From Borreliella mayonii (GTDB lineage Bacteria; Spirochaetota; Spirochaetia; Borreliales; Borreliaceae), in the NCBI RefSeq assembly GCF_001945665.1, contig NZ_CP015780.1:682001-746000 (forward strand): a stretch of DNA of 64,000 nt. Direction: 5' to 3'. Each line of letters begins with the position of its first letter. The stretch's first letter is position 1. The position numbers were made by a program, and so were the translations under genes. Shown here piece after piece: positions 37,666-49,426 of the stretch. The notes under the pieces were generated by a model, which was not told the DNA's origin, made no database searches, and saw only the letters and a list, made by a program, of their open reading frames with translations.

Positions 37666-39924
37666 ATGTTGTTGAAGCTTAAATACAGGTTCGTTGGATT
37701 TTTATTATTGTTTTTAATTTTTATACTATTACTTTTTTCCATGATTTTTAATTTTGTTTTATGCGGTTATTTAGAAGATTATTATAAACAACTTACAAGA
37801 GCTCAAGTTAGAAGAGCAGCTTTTTCTACGCAATCTTTTTTAGACACCTTGTATGTCATAATAAATGGCGCAGCTTCTAATTTGGCGCTTGAAACCATAT
37901 CAGAATTTGCAATTTCTGAGAATAGAGGAAAAGATTTCTCTGAGTCTGAATTGGTAGATTTAAGAAAAAATTCAAAATTTGTTATTGATTCTGTAAAGGT
38001 AAGTAAAAAATACCGACAATACTTATACAATTTTATGTCCAATCTTAAGAATGATACCTTTTTTGAAGAATTCGCTTTTTTTGATTTTGAAGGGAGAATA
38101 ATTGTTAGCACAAGACATGAGAATAATATGGATTTTGGTCATTCTGAGGCTAATACCAATTATTTTAAAAAAGCTGTTGAGGATTATAAGCAACACCAAT
38201 TAAAATTTATAGGCTGGTATTCAAATCTTTCTGAAGGAATATCTGCAGAAGTTGCTATTAGGTCTAAACAAAGCGAAAAAAAGGCTTTTGCAATAATTGT
38301 GCCTGTATACTCTCCAGAAGATAAACTTGTTTGTGGGTATTTGGCTGGATATCTGCTTAATGATGTTTTAGCAGATAGTTTTGATAGATTTAGATTCGGT
38401 TTTTATAAAAGAGGCAATTTTATTTATGTGGATCCTAATAATATAGCAGTTAATCCTTTTGAAGAATACAATGAAACTAGTAGAGTTAGTTCTAAATTTT
38501 TAAATGTTCTTAAAGATGTTTTTTCTAAGCCGCCTCTTTCATCAAATGTTTCTACTGAAGTGTCGGTTTACACTATTGATAGAATATTTTTATCCGAAAT
38601 GGAAGAAGAGTGTTACTATGCACTGTTGCCCATAAGTAGTAAGTTAGGAGATAAGAGCGGGGTGCTTATTGCTCGACTTCCCTATAAAGATATTTATGGA
38701 GTAATATCTAGTCTAAGATTTCAATATATCTTATATTCTGTCTTAGGTATTGTTGTATTAAGCCTTGTTCTTTTAATAAGAATAGATAAGATTATTAGTT
38801 TCCGATTAAATGCAATTAGAGTTTTAGTTCAAGATATGGTTAAAGGGAATTTAGATAAAGATTATGCTCTTGATGATGATAATGTTTTTGACGAGCTTGG
38901 AATGTTGAGTCTTCAGGTTGTGAAAATGAAAAAGGCTATTTCTGTAGCGATTGCAAGTGTTTTGAGAAATATTAGCTATGTAAATAAGGCAAGTTTAGAA
39001 GTTGCCAGCTCAAGTCAAAATTTAAGTTCTAGTGCGTTACAGCAGGCATCTGCTCTTGAAGAAATGTCAGCTAATGTTGAGCAAATAGCCTCAGGTGTCA
39101 ATATGAGCGCCAATAATTCTTATGAAACAGAACAAATAGCTTTAAAGACAAATGAAAATTCTCATATAGGTGGTAAGGCTGTAGAAGAATCTGTTATTGC
39201 TATGCAAGACATTGTAGAGAAAGTTAGCGTTATTGAAGAAATAGCCAGAAAGACCAATTTACTTGCTTTGAATGCAGCTATTGAAGCTGCAAGAGCGGGC
39301 GATGAAGGAAAAGGATTTGCTGTTGTGGCTAGCGAGATTAGAAAGTTAGCTGATCTAAGTAAAATTTCAGCTCTTGAGATTGGAGAGTTAGTTGAAGATA
39401 ACTCTAGGGTAGCAACTGAAGCAGGGGTGATCTTTAAAGAAATGTTACCTGAAATTGAAGAAACAGCTAATCTTGTTAAAAAGATTTCAGAAGGCAGCTC
39501 TAAGCAGAGCGATCAGATTGCTCAATTTAAAATGGCTTTAGATCAGGTTGGAGAAGTTGTTCAGTCTTCAGCTTCAAGTAGTGAGCAACTTTCTAGCATG
39601 TCCGATAAAATGTTGGAGAAGTCTAAAGAGCTTAGAAAATCTGTATTGTTTTTCAAAATTAAAGATTCTACTATTGAGAATCTGGAAGAAGACGATTATG
39701 ATTTCAGGTTAATGGATTGTCTTGAAAATTCTTTTAAAGATGAAAATAAAAATTTGAAAAGTAATGGAATTTCGACTTTAAATGGCAGTAGGCATAATAA
39801 TCATTCTTTAGATATTGAGAGCGAGCCTTCTGTAAGAACTATTAATAAGCGAGTTGATCCTAAAAAAGCTATCGATATTGCTGATAAGGATTTAAATTTC
39901 GATGATGATTTTTCAGAGTTTTAG
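37666..39924 (+). CDS. mcp4: Methyl-accepting chemotaxis protein Mcp4
   Basis: A 752-residue chemoreceptor. The first membrane helix (about 7-33) and a second (about 360-385) enclose a large periplasmic sensor of dCache-like size. HAMP and methylation helices follow. The signalling tip is present as [32 protein letters not shown] 100-residue C-terminal tail is charged and unusual. The ATG at 37666 lies six bases after GAGGTGG; an in-frame ATG at 37651 precedes the ribosome site. Ligand unknown. Confidence 0.95.
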   Translation: MLLKLKYRFVGFLLLFLIFILLLFSMIFNFVLCGYLEDYYKQLTRAQVRRAAFSTQSFLDTLYVIINGAASNLALETISEFAISENRGKDFSESELVDLRKNSKFVIDSVKVSKKYRQYLYNFMSNLKNDTFFEEFAFFDFEGRIIVSTRHENNMDFGHSEANTNYFKKAVEDYKQHQLKFIGWYSNLSEGISAEVAIRSKQSEKKAFAIIVPVYSPEDKLVCGYLAGYLLNDVLADSFDRFRFGFYKRGNFIYVDPNNIAVNPFEEYNETSRVSSKFLNVLKDVFSKPPLSSNVSTEVSVYTIDRIFLSEMEEECYYALLPISSKLGDKSGVLIARLPYKDIYGVISSLRFQYILYSVLGIVVLSLVLLIRIDKIISFRLNAIRVLVQDMVKGNLDKDYALDDDNVFDELGMLSLQVVKMKKAISVAIASVLRNISYVNKASLEVASSSQNLSSSALQQASALEEMSANVEQIASGVNMSANNSYETEQIALKTNENSHIGGKAVEESVIAMQDIVEKVSVIEEIARKTNLLALNAAIEAARAGDEGKGFAVVASEIRKLADLSKISALEIGELVEDNSRVATEAGVIFKEMLPEIEETANLVKKISEGSSKQSDQIAQFKMALDQVGEVVQSSASSSEQLSSMSDKMLEKSKELRKSVLFFKIKDSTIENLEEDDYDFRLMDCLENSFKDENKNLKSNGISTLNGSRHNNHSLDIESEPSVRTINKRVDPKKAIDIADKDLNFDDDFSEF

Positions 39925-39954
39925 AATTTATTTTTTGTGAAAGAGGTGGTTAGT

Positions 39955-41856
39955 ATGAAGCTGAAAGCTAGGATGTTGCTACTTGTTCTTATTCTTATAG
40001 CATTCTTTATATCAATTCTGTTTTTTATTTTTGGAATGTTGATTAATGGTAAATTGGTAGATCAGCAGTTTGATCTTATGATAAATCTTATTGGAAACAT
40101 TAAAAATTCTTTTAACCTTTATATTTCTTCAATGGAAGAGAAAGTTAGGGTTAGTTCTATGTATTTCAATTCTGCTGAAAAATTTAATGGGGATAGTAAA
40201 ATTAAATCTAAAAGGCTAGGTTTTATTTCAGATCAATCTGAAATTCTTATTCAAACCGGTAGTAATATGATGGTTACAAACAAAGAAGGTGAAATAGTTT
40301 TTACTACGGCTGTTAAGGATAATAGTGATTTTGGTAAATCTATTGGCGATAGAGAATATTTTACAAAACTTAAAGAGTCTCAAAGCATTGTTTATAATTC
40401 CTTTGTCATGTTGGCAGATCCTGGGTCTATTGAGGAGTCTTTAGTTAAGGATATCTCCAAGATAAAAAATAAAAAAGGCCAGATTCCTTACATATTAATA
40501 GGTATACCATTAAGAGATTTTGGCACAGGCGATATTTTTGGTTATTTTATGTTTTTTTATTCAATGGATTATATATATAGGTCTTTTAGAGGAATTAATT
40601 TTGGAATACTCTTTAGCGGTCGTGCGCTAGCTTATGATACTACGGGTAGATTATTAGTTCATCATACAGTATTGCCAGGCGATGTTTTGACTGATATTAG
40701 TGCCTCTTATTCCAATATTATTAAGAAAACATCTGAAGATTTGTTACAAAAAAATAAAGAAATTTCAACCGTTTATTATTATGATCCTAATAGCAGTAAA
40801 AAATATGTGGGAATTAGTCAAAAGGTGTTATTAAACTTGTCTAATAATAGATTTATTCTTTTAATAAGAACCTCAGAAGATGATTTTCATTACATGTCGC
40901 GAGTTACATCTTTAATCTTAGGCATTAGTTTTGCATTTACATTGCTTATTCTTGCTATTGCAACTCTTTATCTTGTGAAAAAGTTGGGCTCTTCTTTGAA
41001 TAAGATATTGGAATATTCTGAGCGACTTGCTTCTGGTAATTTTACTGCTGATTTTAATTTTGGTAAATGGGATAGTGTAGAGTTGTATAGCTTGTACGAA
41101 GGTCTTGAGCAATTGAGAACTAATTTTTCTTCAGTTGCAAAAGGAGTCATTGAAAATCTAGATTATCTTTATGAAAATGCTATTCAAATAGCAAATGCAA
41201 GCCAAAATTTAAGTTCTGGAGCTGTTGAGCAGGCCTCTACTTTAGAGCAAATGACAGCAAATATTGAGCAAATATCACAAGGTGTTTCTGAGAATACTGA
41301 AAATGCATCTACTACTGAAAAAATTGCTGTTAATACTAATGAAAGGACAAAAGAGGGGCATAAATCTGTTGTTAAAGCCATTGAGGCAATGACTGTTATT
41401 ACTGAAAAAATTGGAATTATTGATGAGATAACAAGACAAACTAATTTGCTTGCTTTAAATGCCTCGATTGAAGCTGCTCGAGTAGGAGAAAAAGGCAAGG
41501 GGTTTGAAGTGGTGGCTGCTGAGGTTAGAAAGCTTGCGGATCAAAGCAAAGAATCAGCAAGAGAGATTATTGATATTGCAAACAGAAGCTTAACTGTTGC
41601 AAGTCGTGCTGGGGAAAATTTTGAACAAATAGTTCCTGGTATGGAGCAAACGGCCAGACTTGTGAAAAATATTTCTAATGAAAGTTCTAAGCAAAGCGTT
41701 CAAATAGAACAATTTAAAAATGCAATAGAGCAGGTTAGTCAGTTAGTCCAGACTACAGCTTCAAGCAGCGAAGAGCTTTCTGCAATGTCTGAAAAAATGT
41801 TAGAGAGTGTAAAAGATTTAAAAGAATCTGTTGATTACTTCAAGATCGAAAAGTAA
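39955..41856 (+). CDS. mcp5: Methyl-accepting chemotaxis protein Mcp5
   Basis: A 633-residue chemoreceptor adjacent to and paralogous with mcp4. Two membrane helices (about 8-30 and 318-345) enclose a periplasmic sensor; the cytoplasmic part ends in the signalling tip [32 protein letters not shown]. The tip differs from Mcp4 at several positions. The ATG at 39955 follows GAGGTGG, the same ribosome site as mcp4. It lacks the long C-terminal tail of Mcp4. Genes are 30 bp apart and probably cotranscribed. Confidence 0.95.
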   Translation: MKLKARMLLLVLILIAFFISILFFIFGMLINGKLVDQQFDLMINLIGNIKNSFNLYISSMEEKVRVSSMYFNSAEKFNGDSKIKSKRLGFISDQSEILIQTGSNMMVTNKEGEIVFTTAVKDNSDFGKSIGDREYFTKLKESQSIVYNSFVMLADPGSIEESLVKDISKIKNKKGQIPYILIGIPLRDFGTGDIFGYFMFFYSMDYIYRSFRGINFGILFSGRALAYDTTGRLLVHHTVLPGDVLTDISASYSNIIKKTSEDLLQKNKEISTVYYYDPNSSKKYVGISQKVLLNLSNNRFILLIRTSEDDFHYMSRVTSLILGISFAFTLLILAIATLYLVKKLGSSLNKILEYSERLASGNFTADFNFGKWDSVELYSLYEGLEQLRTNFSSVAKGVIENLDYLYENAIQIANASQNLSSGAVEQASTLEQMTANIEQISQGVSENTENASTTEKIAVNTNERTKEGHKSVVKAIEAMTVITEKIGIIDEITRQTNLLALNASIEAARVGEKGKGFEVVAAEVRKLADQSKESAREIIDIANRSLTVASRAGENFEQIVPGMEQTARLVKNISNESSKQSVQIEQFKNAIEQVSQLVQTTASSSEELSAMSEKMLESVKDLKESVDYFKIEK

Positions 41857-41860
41857 GTAT

Positions 41861-41876
41861 AAGATTGAAAAATCTT
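41861..41876. terminator. Short hairpin after mcp5
   Basis: AAGATT (41861-41866) and AATCTT (41871-41876) form a 6-bp stem with a GAAA loop, in the 41-bp gap between convergent mcp5 and mnmA. Five T follow after a few bases. A weak terminator at best. Confidence 0.4.
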
Positions 41877-41897
41877 CTCTAGCTTTTTGGTGAATTG

Positions 41898-42965
41898 TTA
41901 TTCTATGATTTTAAAAATTTTAGCACCCCCTAGGCATTCTGTATTTTTATAAAAAATTGCAAATTGCCCTGGAGAAATTCCATGATCTTTTTTATTTAAA
42001 GAAATTTCCATTAAGTTATTTTTAATAAGTTTTAATTTGCATGAGTATTTTTTTTCGCCATGTCTTATTTTAATTTTGAAATTTTCAAAATTTGAAGGTT
42101 TGTCGTTTATCCAATGTATTTCGTGAACTAAAAATTTGCGTTTTGCTTGTTTTAAATAATTTTCATTATGGGAGATGTATATAATATTTTTTTCTAGGTC
42201 TTTTTCTATGACAAACCATGGCCCGTTACTAAGCTTTATTCCTCTTCTTTGCCCAACTGTAAAAAACCAATATCCATTGTGAATTCCTATTATTTTCCCT
42301 GTTTCTTTTTCAATTATATTTCCTTTTTTCTCGCCAAGATGATATTTGATAAATTCGTTATATTTAATTTTTCCTAAAAAGCAAATACCTTGACTATCTT
42401 TTCTATCTTTGTTGGGTAAATTTATGCTTTTAGCTATTTGTCTTACTTCGCTTTTAAGCAATGTGCCTAAGGGGAAGTATAGTTTTGACATTTGTTTTTG
42501 AGAGAGATGAGATAAAAAGTAGCTTTGATCTTTAATTTTATCTTTTGCCTGTTTTAAAAAAAAATTGCTTTCTTTTCTTTGTATTTTGGCGTAATGCCCT
42601 GTTACAACTAAATCAAATTGGCTGTTGATTTTCTCAAAAAATGCTCCAAACTTTATTCTTTGATTACAAAAAATATCTGGACTTGGGGTATTGCCATTTT
42701 TAAGTTCTTCAATAGTATAGCTTACTACTTTGTTATAATATTCTTTTTGAAAGTTTATTATTTCATACGGTACATTAAATTTGTTGCATATAGCTTTAAC
42801 ATAATTTAAATCTTCTTGCCAAGGGCAGTTTCCAATATAAGACAGTTCATCTTCAACCCAAATTTTTAAATAGTAGCATTTTATATTTGAATATCCTTTA
42901 TTTATAATTCTATAAAGGGCAACAGAGCTGTCAACTCCCCCAGATAAAAGTACGGCTATTTTCAT
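41898..42965 (-). CDS. mnmA: tRNA-specific 2-thiouridylase MnmA
   Basis: MnmA (TrmU) thiolates the wobble uridine of tRNA-Lys, Glu and Gln. The 355-residue protein has the PP-loop SGGVDSS at residues 8-14. The catalytic cysteine pair is present: C100 in [12 protein letters not shown] and C195 in [19 protein letters not shown] and a C-terminal barrel domain complete the family pattern. It is convergent with mcp5 and divergent from the mevalonate operon. Confidence 0.97.
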   Translation of the reverse strand: MKIAVLLSGGVDSSVALYRIINKGYSNIKCYYLKIWVEDELSYIGNCPWQEDLNYVKAICNKFNVPYEIINFQKEYYNKVVSYTIEELKNGNTPSPDIFCNQRIKFGAFFEKINSQFDLVVTGHYAKIQRKESNFFLKQAKDKIKDQSYFLSHLSQKQMSKLYFPLGTLLKSEVRQIAKSINLPNKDRKDSQGICFLGKIKYNEFIKYHLGEKKGNIIEKETGKIIGIHNGYWFFTVGQRRGIKLSNGPWFVIEKDLEKNIIYISHNENYLKQAKRKFLVHEIHWINDKPSNFENFKIKIRHGEKKYSCKLKLIKNNLMEISLNKKDHGISPGQFAIFYKNTECLGGAKIFKIIE

Positions 42966-42999
42966 AAACTTCCATTTTTAGGTTTCATTATATAAGATT

Positions 43000-43028
43000 T
43001 TGCTAATTTTTGTAAATTATAATATAAT
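43000..43028 (+). promoter_or_regulatory. Sigma-70 promoter of the mevalonate operon
   Basis: TTGCTA (43000-43005) and consensus TATAAT (43023-43028) have the ideal 17-bp spacing, 30 bp before the HMG-CoA synthase start. No other strong promoter is seen within the six-gene operon, so it probably drives the whole pathway. Confidence 0.75.
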
Positions 43029-43058
43029 ACTTATGTCCATTAATGCATTGAGGAATAT

Positions 43059-44282
43059 ATGAAAATAGGTATTAGTGATATTAGGATTTTTTTGCCTTTA
43101 AATTATTTAGATTTTTCTGTTCTTTTGGAAAATCCTTTATATTTTTCTAATGAAGTTCTTTTTAAGAAAATCAATAGAGCAATAGATGCGACCTTGCAAA
43201 AAGGTTTTAGGTTTACCAGTCCCAATGAGGATAGTGTAACGATGGCAAGTTCGGCTGTTAAGCTTATTTTTGACAATAATAATCTTGATTTAAGCAAAAT
43301 TAGAATGCTTTTGGGTGGAACTGAGACAGGCGTTGATCATTCAAAAGCAATTTCTTCTTATGTTTTTGGAGCTTTAAAGCAGTCTGGCATTTGTCTGGGA
43401 AATAATTTTCTAACTTTCCAAGTTCAGCATGCGTGCGCTGGTGCTGCTATGTCTTTGCACACTGTAGCAAGCGTTTTAAGCCATTCTAATAATTCTGAAT
43501 ATGGCATAGTTTTTTCTTCAGATATTGCACATTATAGCAATCTTACTACGGCTGAGATTACCCAAGGTGCTGGTGCAACTGCAATTTTGATTGAAAAAAA
43601 TCCAAAGCTACTCTCGATTAATTTATCTGAATTTGGGGTTTATACCGATGATGTTGATGATTTTTTTAGGCCATTTGGAAGCGTTGAAGCTAAGGTGAGA
43701 GGTCAATATTCAGTTGAATGTTACAATAATGCAAACGAAAATGCTTTAAAAGATTTTGCTTTCAAAAAGCAACTCAGTATGAAAGATTTATTTTCTAATT
43801 ATAGATTTGTTTTGCATGTTCCTTTTGCTAAAATGCCAATAGATTCAATGCATTATATTTTGAAAAAATATTACAGTGATGATGAATCTGTTAGAAATGC
43901 TTATTTAGAATCAATAGATTTTTACGATGGTGTTGAAGCTGCTATGGAAGTGGGGAATTTGTATACGGGTTCAATTTTTCTGTCTTTAGCATTTTATTTA
44001 AAAAGAGTATTTTCTAAGAAAAATATTGCGGGGGAAAAGATATTATTTTGTTCTTATGGATCTGGCAATATTATGATTATTTATGAACTTACCATTGAAA
44101 AGAGTGCTTTTGATGTTGTTAAATTATGGGATCTTGATGGGCTTATAAAAAATAGAAATAATGCAAATTTTGAAGAATATAAAGATTTTTTTCAAAATAA
44201 AATAGTTCCTGGTGAATCTAGAGGATTTTATTTAAAAGAACTAAGGAATGATGGATACCGAGTTTATGGGTATCGAGCCTAA
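43059..44282 (+). CDS. Hydroxymethylglutaryl-CoA synthase
   Basis: This condenses acetyl-CoA with acetoacetyl-CoA to HMG-CoA, the entry to the mevalonate pathway. The thiolase-fold enzyme has the nucleophile Cys126 in [12 protein letters not shown], the glutamate region [13 protein letters not shown], and the catalytic histidine in [10 protein letters not shown]. The 407 residues match bacterial HMGS. It is the first gene of the operon, with its own promoter and a GAGG ribosome site, and overlaps the isomerase gene by 35 bases. Confidence 0.95.
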   Translation: MKIGISDIRIFLPLNYLDFSVLLENPLYFSNEVLFKKINRAIDATLQKGFRFTSPNEDSVTMASSAVKLIFDNNNLDLSKIRMLLGGTETGVDHSKAISSYVFGALKQSGICLGNNFLTFQVQHACAGAAMSLHTVASVLSHSNNSEYGIVFSSDIAHYSNLTTAEITQGAGATAILIEKNPKLLSINLSEFGVYTDDVDDFFRPFGSVEAKVRGQYSVECYNNANENALKDFAFKKQLSMKDLFSNYRFVLHVPFAKMPIDSMHYILKKYYSDDESVRNAYLESIDFYDGVEAAMEVGNLYTGSIFLSLAFYLKRVFSKKNIAGEKILFCSYGSGNIMIIYELTIEKSAFDVVKLWDLDGLIKNRNNANFEEYKDFFQNKIVPGESRGFYLKELRNDGYRVYGYRA

Positions 44283-45330
44283 TATATTAGAAAATAAAAA
44301 AAGGCATATTGAGATTTGTTTAAATAAAAACGATGTTAAAAGTGGCTGCAATTTCTTAGAGTTTATTAAGCTAAAACATAATGCTCTTAGTGATCTTAAT
44401 TTTTCTGAGATAAACACAAAAGAAGAGATATTCGGATACAATGTTAGCATGCCTGTTTTTATTTCTTCCATGACAGGAGGCAGTAAAGAGGGGAATAACT
44501 TTAATAAATCTTTAGTTAGAATTGCAAACTATTTAAAAATTCCTATGGGCTTAGGTTCTTTTAAGCTTTTGTTTAAGTATCCCGAGTACATAAAAGACTT
44601 TACTCTTAAGAGGTATGCTTATAATATTCCTTTGTTTGCCAATGTTGGCGCTGTTCAGATTGTTGAGTTTGGTATTTCTAAAATAGCTGAAATGATCAAG
44701 AGATTAGAAGTTGATGCAATTATTGTTCACCTTAATGCAGGACAAGAATTGATGAATGTTAATGGAGAGAGAAATTTTAAAGGAATAAGAGAATCAATAG
44801 CTAAATTGTCTGACTTTTTAAATGTCCCATTAATTGTCAAAGAGACAGGTTTTGGAATTTCGCCAAAAGACGTTAAGGAATTATTCAGCCTTGGAGTTTC
44901 TTATATTGATCTTGCGGGGAGTGGTGGAACTAATTGGATTTTAGTAGAAGGCATGAAGAGTAACAATCTAAACATTGCATCTTGTTTTTCTGATTGGGGT
45001 ATTCCTTCTATTTTTACTTTACTTAGCGTTGATGATTCTCTAAAGGCTAATATTTTTGCATCTGGTGGATATGAGACGGGTATGGATATTGCTAAAGGCA
45101 TTGCCCTTGGAGCTAGACTTATAGGTGTTGCAGCAGTTGTTCTTAGGGCTTTTTATGATTCAGGAGAAGATGCTGTATTTAGTCTTTTTTCTGATTATGA
45201 ATATGTTTTAAAAATGTCTATGTTTTTAAGTGGAAGCAAAAGTTTATCAGAACTTAGAAATAATAAGTATTTTTTGAGTAGTTATTTGCTTTCTGAGCTT
45301 GGAGTCTTTAAGCAGTTTTATGGAACTTAG
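44248..45330 (+). CDS. fni: Type 2 isopentenyl-diphosphate isomerase (FMN)
   Basis: This FMN/NADPH-dependent TIM-barrel enzyme interconverts IPP and DMAPP. Motifs seen are RHIEICL near the N-terminus, ISSMTGGS, the [19 protein letters not shown] block (substrate and metal site), [20 protein letters not shown] and the FMN-phosphate loop ASGGYETG. It starts inside the HMGS gene. The ATG at 44248 touches AAGGA, so translation could instead begin at the ATG at 44251 or 44266. Length is normal either way. Confidence 0.95.
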   Translation: MMDTEFMGIEPNILENKKRHIEICLNKNDVKSGCNFLEFIKLKHNALSDLNFSEINTKEEIFGYNVSMPVFISSMTGGSKEGNNFNKSLVRIANYLKIPMGLGSFKLLFKYPEYIKDFTLKRYAYNIPLFANVGAVQIVEFGISKIAEMIKRLEVDAIIVHLNAGQELMNVNGERNFKGIRESIAKLSDFLNVPLIVKETGFGISPKDVKELFSLGVSYIDLAGSGGTNWILVEGMKSNNLNIASCFSDWGIPSIFTLLSVDDSLKANIFASGGYETGMDIAKGIALGARLIGVAAVVLRAFYDSGEDAVFSLFSDYEYVLKMSMFLSGSKSLSELRNNKYFLSSYLLSELGVFKQFYGT

Positions 45331-46588
45331 TAAAAATTTTAGACATAAAAGTGTTTTAGAAAAAAGGCAAGAGATAAAAAGTTTTTTGGGATTATCTTTT
45401 AAAGATTTTTTTTATAATAATGCCAATGAAGATTTTCTTTTTAATATGATAGAAAATTATATTGGATATTTATCTTTTCCTATTGGAATTGTAAAAAATT
45501 TGAAAATAAATAACAAATACTATTCTTTGCCAATTGCAACCGAAGAATCTTCTGTTGTTGCTGCCTTAAATTTTGCAGCAAAAATTCTTGAAAATGCTGA
45601 TTTGAGGTATTCTTTGGATGAAGTTTTGGGAATTTCTCAAGTTTATATAAAATCGGGAAAAGATTTAAGTAAAATTTTTGTTGATCTTGGCGATAAAATC
45701 AAGACCTGGATTGAACCTCTTTTAGCCAATATGAATCGAAGGGGGGGTGGATTTAGAAGATTGTCAACTAGGTACATTAAAGAGCTTGGTATTCAAAAAT
45801 TAAATCTTTATATTGATACTTGTGATGCTATGGGTGCTAATTTGTTAAACTCAATTGCAGAGCGTGTAGCAGAATTTATTTTTTTAGAATTTGGATATGA
45901 GTGTGTTTTAAAAGTTTTAAGCAATGATATTGGTGAATTTACAGCCAAAGCCCGTTTTGTTTTAGATTTTAAGCATTTGCTATCAGGTAAAGAGGATTCT
46001 TGGAATTTGGCTAAAAAAATTGAACTTATTTCTAGCATAGGTTTTTACGAAGAGGAGCGAGCTGTTACTAATAATAAAGGTATTATGAATGGAATTACAG
46101 GGGTATGTCTTTCAACTTTTAATGATACAAGAGCGCTTGAGGCCTCTGTTCATAAATTTGCTTCAAAAAGTGGTAAATATCTTCCCCTTAGTAAATTTTA
46201 CACTACTGACAATGCTTTGGTTGGAGAAATTGAAATTCCTTTGCAAGTTGGAACTAAAGGCGGTGTTATATCTTTTGCTGAAGCTTCAATTTTAAGTTTT
46301 AGAATTATGAATGTAAATAGTAAAAGTGAATTTATTGGTATTCTTTCTTGTGTTGGACTTGCTAGTAATTTTGCAGCATTAAGGGCTCTTGCATTTAATG
46401 GGATTCAAAAAGGTCACATGAGATTGCATGTTGATAAAATACTCTACCTTTTAAAGACAAAATATAATATTTCTGATTTCGAGAAATACAAATTATTATT
46501 GGAAATGGAAAGAATGAATATTTATTCTTTTGATTTTGCTTTTAAAATTTTAAAGAAAATAAGGTCAGAAAATGCAAGTAAAGTGTAA
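45320..46588 (+). CDS. Hydroxymethylglutaryl-CoA reductase, class II
   Basis: HMGR reduces HMG-CoA to mevalonate. Class II features: [16 protein letters not shown] with the catalytic Glu, [13 protein letters not shown] with the catalytic Asp region, NNKGIMNGI with the catalytic Lys, and the C-terminal flap histidine in QKGHMRLH. I start at the ATG at 45320 (422 residues); an in-frame TTG at 45299 has no better ribosome site. It overlaps the isomerase gene and the decarboxylase gene, continuing the operon. Confidence 0.94.
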   Translation: MELSKNFRHKSVLEKRQEIKSFLGLSFKDFFYNNANEDFLFNMIENYIGYLSFPIGIVKNLKINNKYYSLPIATEESSVVAALNFAAKILENADLRYSLDEVLGISQVYIKSGKDLSKIFVDLGDKIKTWIEPLLANMNRRGGGFRRLSTRYIKELGIQKLNLYIDTCDAMGANLLNSIAERVAEFIFLEFGYECVLKVLSNDIGEFTAKARFVLDFKHLLSGKEDSWNLAKKIELISSIGFYEEERAVTNNKGIMNGITGVCLSTFNDTRALEASVHKFASKSGKYLPLSKFYTTDNALVGEIEIPLQVGTKGGVISFAEASILSFRIMNVNSKSEFIGILSCVGLASNFAALRALAFNGIQKGHMRLHVDKILYLLKTKYNISDFEKYKLLLEMERMNIYSFDFAFKILKKIRSENASKV

Positions 46589-47510
46589 GGCTTATGCAAG
46601 CCTGGCTTTAATCAAATATTGGGGCAAGAAGGATGTTTTTTTAAACATTCCAGCGACTTCTAGTCTTGCTGTTAGTGTTGATAAGTTTTATTCAATAAGT
46701 GAGCTTGAACTTTCAGATCGAGATGAAATAATTTTAAATTCAAAGCCAGTTATATTGAAAAATAGAGAAAAGGTGTTTTTTGATTATGCAAGAAAAATTC
46801 TTGGTGAGCCGAATGTTAGATTTAAAATTAAAAGTGAAAACAATTTTCCAACAGCAGCAGGCCTTGCAAGTTCAAGTTCAGGTTTTGCTTCTATTGCTGC
46901 TTGTATTTTGAAATATTTTAATAAATATTCTTGCAATAGTGCATCTAATCTTGCAAGAATAGGATCAGCTTCCGCAGCAAGGGCTATTTATGGGGGGTTT
47001 ACTATTTTAAAAGAAGGCTCAAAAGAATCTTTTCAATTAAGAGATCAATCTTATTTTAATGATTTGCGCATAATATTTGCCATAATTGATAGCAATGAAA
47101 AAGAATTGTCTTCAAGAGTTGCAATGAATATTTGCAAACAGCATGAATTTTATTATGATGCTTGGATTGCCTCTAGTAAAAAGATTTTTAAAGATGCTTT
47201 ATATTTTTTTTTAAAAAAAGATTTTATACATTTTGGATCAAATATTGTAAAAAGTTATCAGAATATGTTTGCTTTAATGTTTGCATCTTCTGTTTTTTAT
47301 TTTAAAAGTAGTACAATAGATTTAATTAGGTATGCTGCTAATTTGAGAAATGAGGGGATTTTTGTATTTGAGACAATGGATGCAGGCCCCCAAGTAAAGT
47401 TTCTTTGTTTGGAGAAAAATTTAAATACTATTTTAAAAGGACTTAAGCAAAATTTTACTGGCATTGATTTTATTGTTTCAAAGGTTGGGCGTGGCTTAGA
47501 ATGGATTTGA
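46572..47510 (+). CDS. mvaD: Diphosphomevalonate decarboxylase
   Basis: MvaD converts mevalonate diphosphate to isopentenyl diphosphate with ATP. The GHMP-kinase-fold protein has ALIKYWGKKD near the N-terminus, the P-loop-like PTAAGLASSSSGFAS, and the conserved late block ETMDAGPQVKFLC. The 312 residues are normal. It starts 17 bases inside the reductase gene and overlaps the next kinase gene by ten. Confidence 0.95.
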   Translation: MQVKCKAYASLALIKYWGKKDVFLNIPATSSLAVSVDKFYSISELELSDRDEIILNSKPVILKNREKVFFDYARKILGEPNVRFKIKSENNFPTAAGLASSSSGFASIAACILKYFNKYSCNSASNLARIGSASAARAIYGGFTILKEGSKESFQLRDQSYFNDLRIIFAIIDSNEKELSSRVAMNICKQHEFYYDAWIASSKKIFKDALYFFLKKDFIHFGSNIVKSYQNMFALMFASSVFYFKSSTIDLIRYAANLRNEGIFVFETMDAGPQVKFLCLEKNLNTILKGLKQNFTGIDFIVSKVGRGLEWI

Positions 47511-48454
47511 TTAGTTTTTCTGTACCTGGGAATTTACTTTTAATGGGGGAGTATACTATTTTAGAGGAAAAGGGATTGGGGCTGGCAATTGCCATCAACA
47601 AGAGAGCATTTTTTTCTTTTAAAAAGAGCGATTCTTGGCGTTTTTTTAGCAAAAAGAAAGAGATAGACGATTTTTCTTTAATAGAAAATAGAAATGATTT
47701 TGTTTTTAAAATGTTTGCTTACTTGAGTCAAAATTATTTTTCTAATTTAGAGAGCTTTTCATATGATGTATATATTGATACAAGTAATTTTTTCTTTAAT
47801 GATGGAACAAAAAAGGGATTTGGCTCAAGTGCTGTTGTTGCTATTGGTATAGTGTGTGGACTTTTTTTAATTTATAATGCTACTAATGTTGTCGATAAGG
47901 TTGAAATTTTTAAATATTGTTTGGAAGCCTACAGGCACTCTCAAGGAGGAATAGGTAGTGGATATGATATTGCTACTAGTATTTTTGGGGGTGTTGTTGA
48001 GTTTGAAGGTGGTTTTAATCCTAAATTTAGACAGTTGAGCGCCGTAAAGTTTAATGATTTTTATTTAATGCAGGGTTTGCGAGCAGTTAAAACCACTACT
48101 TCTATTTGTGAATACAATAAACACAGAGATTCTATTTTAGATTTTATATTGAAATGCAATTTGGAGATGAAAAAACTTGTTTTAAGTGTTAGTAGTTCTA
48201 AATCCGAATTAATTTCTAGTTTAAGAAGAGCTAAAGAATTGGGATTGGCAATCGGAGAGGCAATAGGAGTTTCAGCGGCTTTGCCTTCAAGTTTTAATCA
48301 TCTTTTGGGTCAATGTGATTTGATTAAAGCTTTGGGAGCTGGAAATGAAACTTTTTTAGTTTACAGGCCTAATATTGAAGCTTTTGATTTGTCGAAAATT
48401 ATTCCAATTGTTTTAGAGTACGAAGGTATTAAGTTTGAAATCGATAAATGCTAA
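47501..48454 (+). CDS. Phosphomevalonate kinase
   Basis: A GHMP-family kinase that makes mevalonate diphosphate. It begins with the family strand SFSVPGNLLLMGEYTILE and contains the ATP loop KKGFGSSAVVAIGI and the QGGIGSGYDIATSIFGG block typical of phosphomevalonate kinases. The C-terminal GAGNETF segment corresponds to the third GHMP motif (usual GAGGGD). The gene order, between mvaD and mevalonate kinase, supports the assignment. Confidence 0.92.
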   Translation: MDLISFSVPGNLLLMGEYTILEEKGLGLAIAINKRAFFSFKKSDSWRFFSKKKEIDDFSLIENRNDFVFKMFAYLSQNYFSNLESFSYDVYIDTSNFFFNDGTKKGFGSSAVVAIGIVCGLFLIYNATNVVDKVEIFKYCLEAYRHSQGGIGSGYDIATSIFGGVVEFEGGFNPKFRQLSAVKFNDFYLMQGLRAVKTTTSICEYNKHRDSILDFILKCNLEMKKLVLSVSSSKSELISSLRRAKELGLAIGEAIGVSAALPSSFNHLLGQCDLIKALGAGNETFLVYRPNIEAFDLSKIIPIVLEYEGIKFEIDKC

Positions 48455-49341
48455 GAATAAGAAAGCCTGCTAAAATATTGTTCTTGGGTGAACATAGTGC
48501 TGTTTACGGGTTTCCAGTTATTGGAGCCACAGTTCCTATTTATATGGATCTGGTATACAGTGTGTCTAAAAATTGGAAATATTTAGGAAAATCCAGTACA
48601 AGATTAAATAGCCTTATAAGCTTTATTGTTTCAAATTATAGCAAAGTTAATCCGATTGAGTTTGCTATAATTTCTGAAATTCCTATTGGAGTTGGTCTTG
48701 GTTCTTCTGCTAGTCTTAGTTTATGTTTTGCAGAATATATTATAAGTCATTTTGAATATAAAGATTGTAATAAAATTTTGTTGGCAAATCAAATTGAAAA
48801 TATTTTTCATGGCAAATCTTCTGGAATGGATATTGGACTAATTGATCTTGGTGGAACTTTTTATTTAGAGAAAAAAGAAGATGTTTTGCATTCAAAAAAA
48901 GTAAAAGATTCTGGTTTTTATTTTTTAATAGGAGCTGTAAAAAGAGATTTTACGACTAAAGAAATAGTGGTTAATTTAAAAAAACATTTATTATCCGACA
49001 CTGATTTATTTATTTTTATTGAAAAGCTTGGTCTTACAGTAAACAATGCTTATGTTTCTTTTCAGAATAAGGATGTGTATTCTTTAGCAAATGAAATGAA
49101 TATTGCGCAATATTGTTTAAGACGTTTAGGGTTGTCTAACGATACTCTTGATTGGCTGATAAGTAGGGGAATCGAATTGGGCGCTCTTTCTGGCAAGTTA
49201 AGTGGTTCTGGTAAAGGGGGAGCGTTTATTTTTCTTTTTGAAAGTCTCAAAAAAGCCAATATAGTACAAAAAGAATTAAATAATATACTTAAAAATTCTA
49301 AAATAAATTTGCTTTTAGAGCTAAAAGTAATTGAGGTTTAG
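48448..49341 (+). CDS. Mevalonate kinase
   Basis: A GHMP kinase that phosphorylates mevalonate. Motifs are the opening KILFLGEHSAVYGFPV, the ATP loop PIGVGLGSSASLSL, the catalytic-region HGKSSGMDIGLIDLGG with Asp, and the C-terminal LSGSGKGGAFIFLF. It is the last gene of the operon and overlaps the preceding kinase by seven bases. It ends nine bases before the convergent tRNA-Val gene. Confidence 0.95.
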   Translation: MLRIRKPAKILFLGEHSAVYGFPVIGATVPIYMDLVYSVSKNWKYLGKSSTRLNSLISFIVSNYSKVNPIEFAIISEIPIGVGLGSSASLSLCFAEYIISHFEYKDCNKILLANQIENIFHGKSSGMDIGLIDLGGTFYLEKKEDVLHSKKVKDSGFYFLIGAVKRDFTTKEIVVNLKKHLLSDTDLFIFIEKLGLTVNNAYVSFQNKDVYSLANEMNIAQYCLRRLGLSNDTLDWLISRGIELGALSGKLSGSGKGGAFIFLFESLKKANIVQKELNNILKNSKINLLLELKVIEV

Positions 49342-49349
49342 ATTATTTT

Positions 49350-49423
49350 TGGGCCCAGAGAGATTCGAACTCCCGACATCCTGCTTGTAAGGCAGGCGCT
49401 CTGACCAACTGAGCTATGAGCCC
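49350..49423 (-). tRNA. tRNA-Val (UAC)
   Basis: A 74-base cloverleaf on the minus strand. Acceptor GGGCTCA pairs with TGGGCCC (one G-U pair), the D-arm AGCTCAGTTGGTCAGAGC, the anticodon loop CTTACAA gives anticodon TAC, and the T-arm is GTTCGAATC. The discriminator base is A and CCA is not encoded. It has its own strong promoter, which overlaps the end of the lipoprotein gene upstream. Confidence 0.97.
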
Positions 49424-49426
49424 TTT

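Noticed and set aside
37666..41856. Tandem mcp4/mcp5 as an assembly duplication
   Set aside because: The two genes differ throughout the sensor regions, have different lengths, and differ even in the conserved signalling tip.
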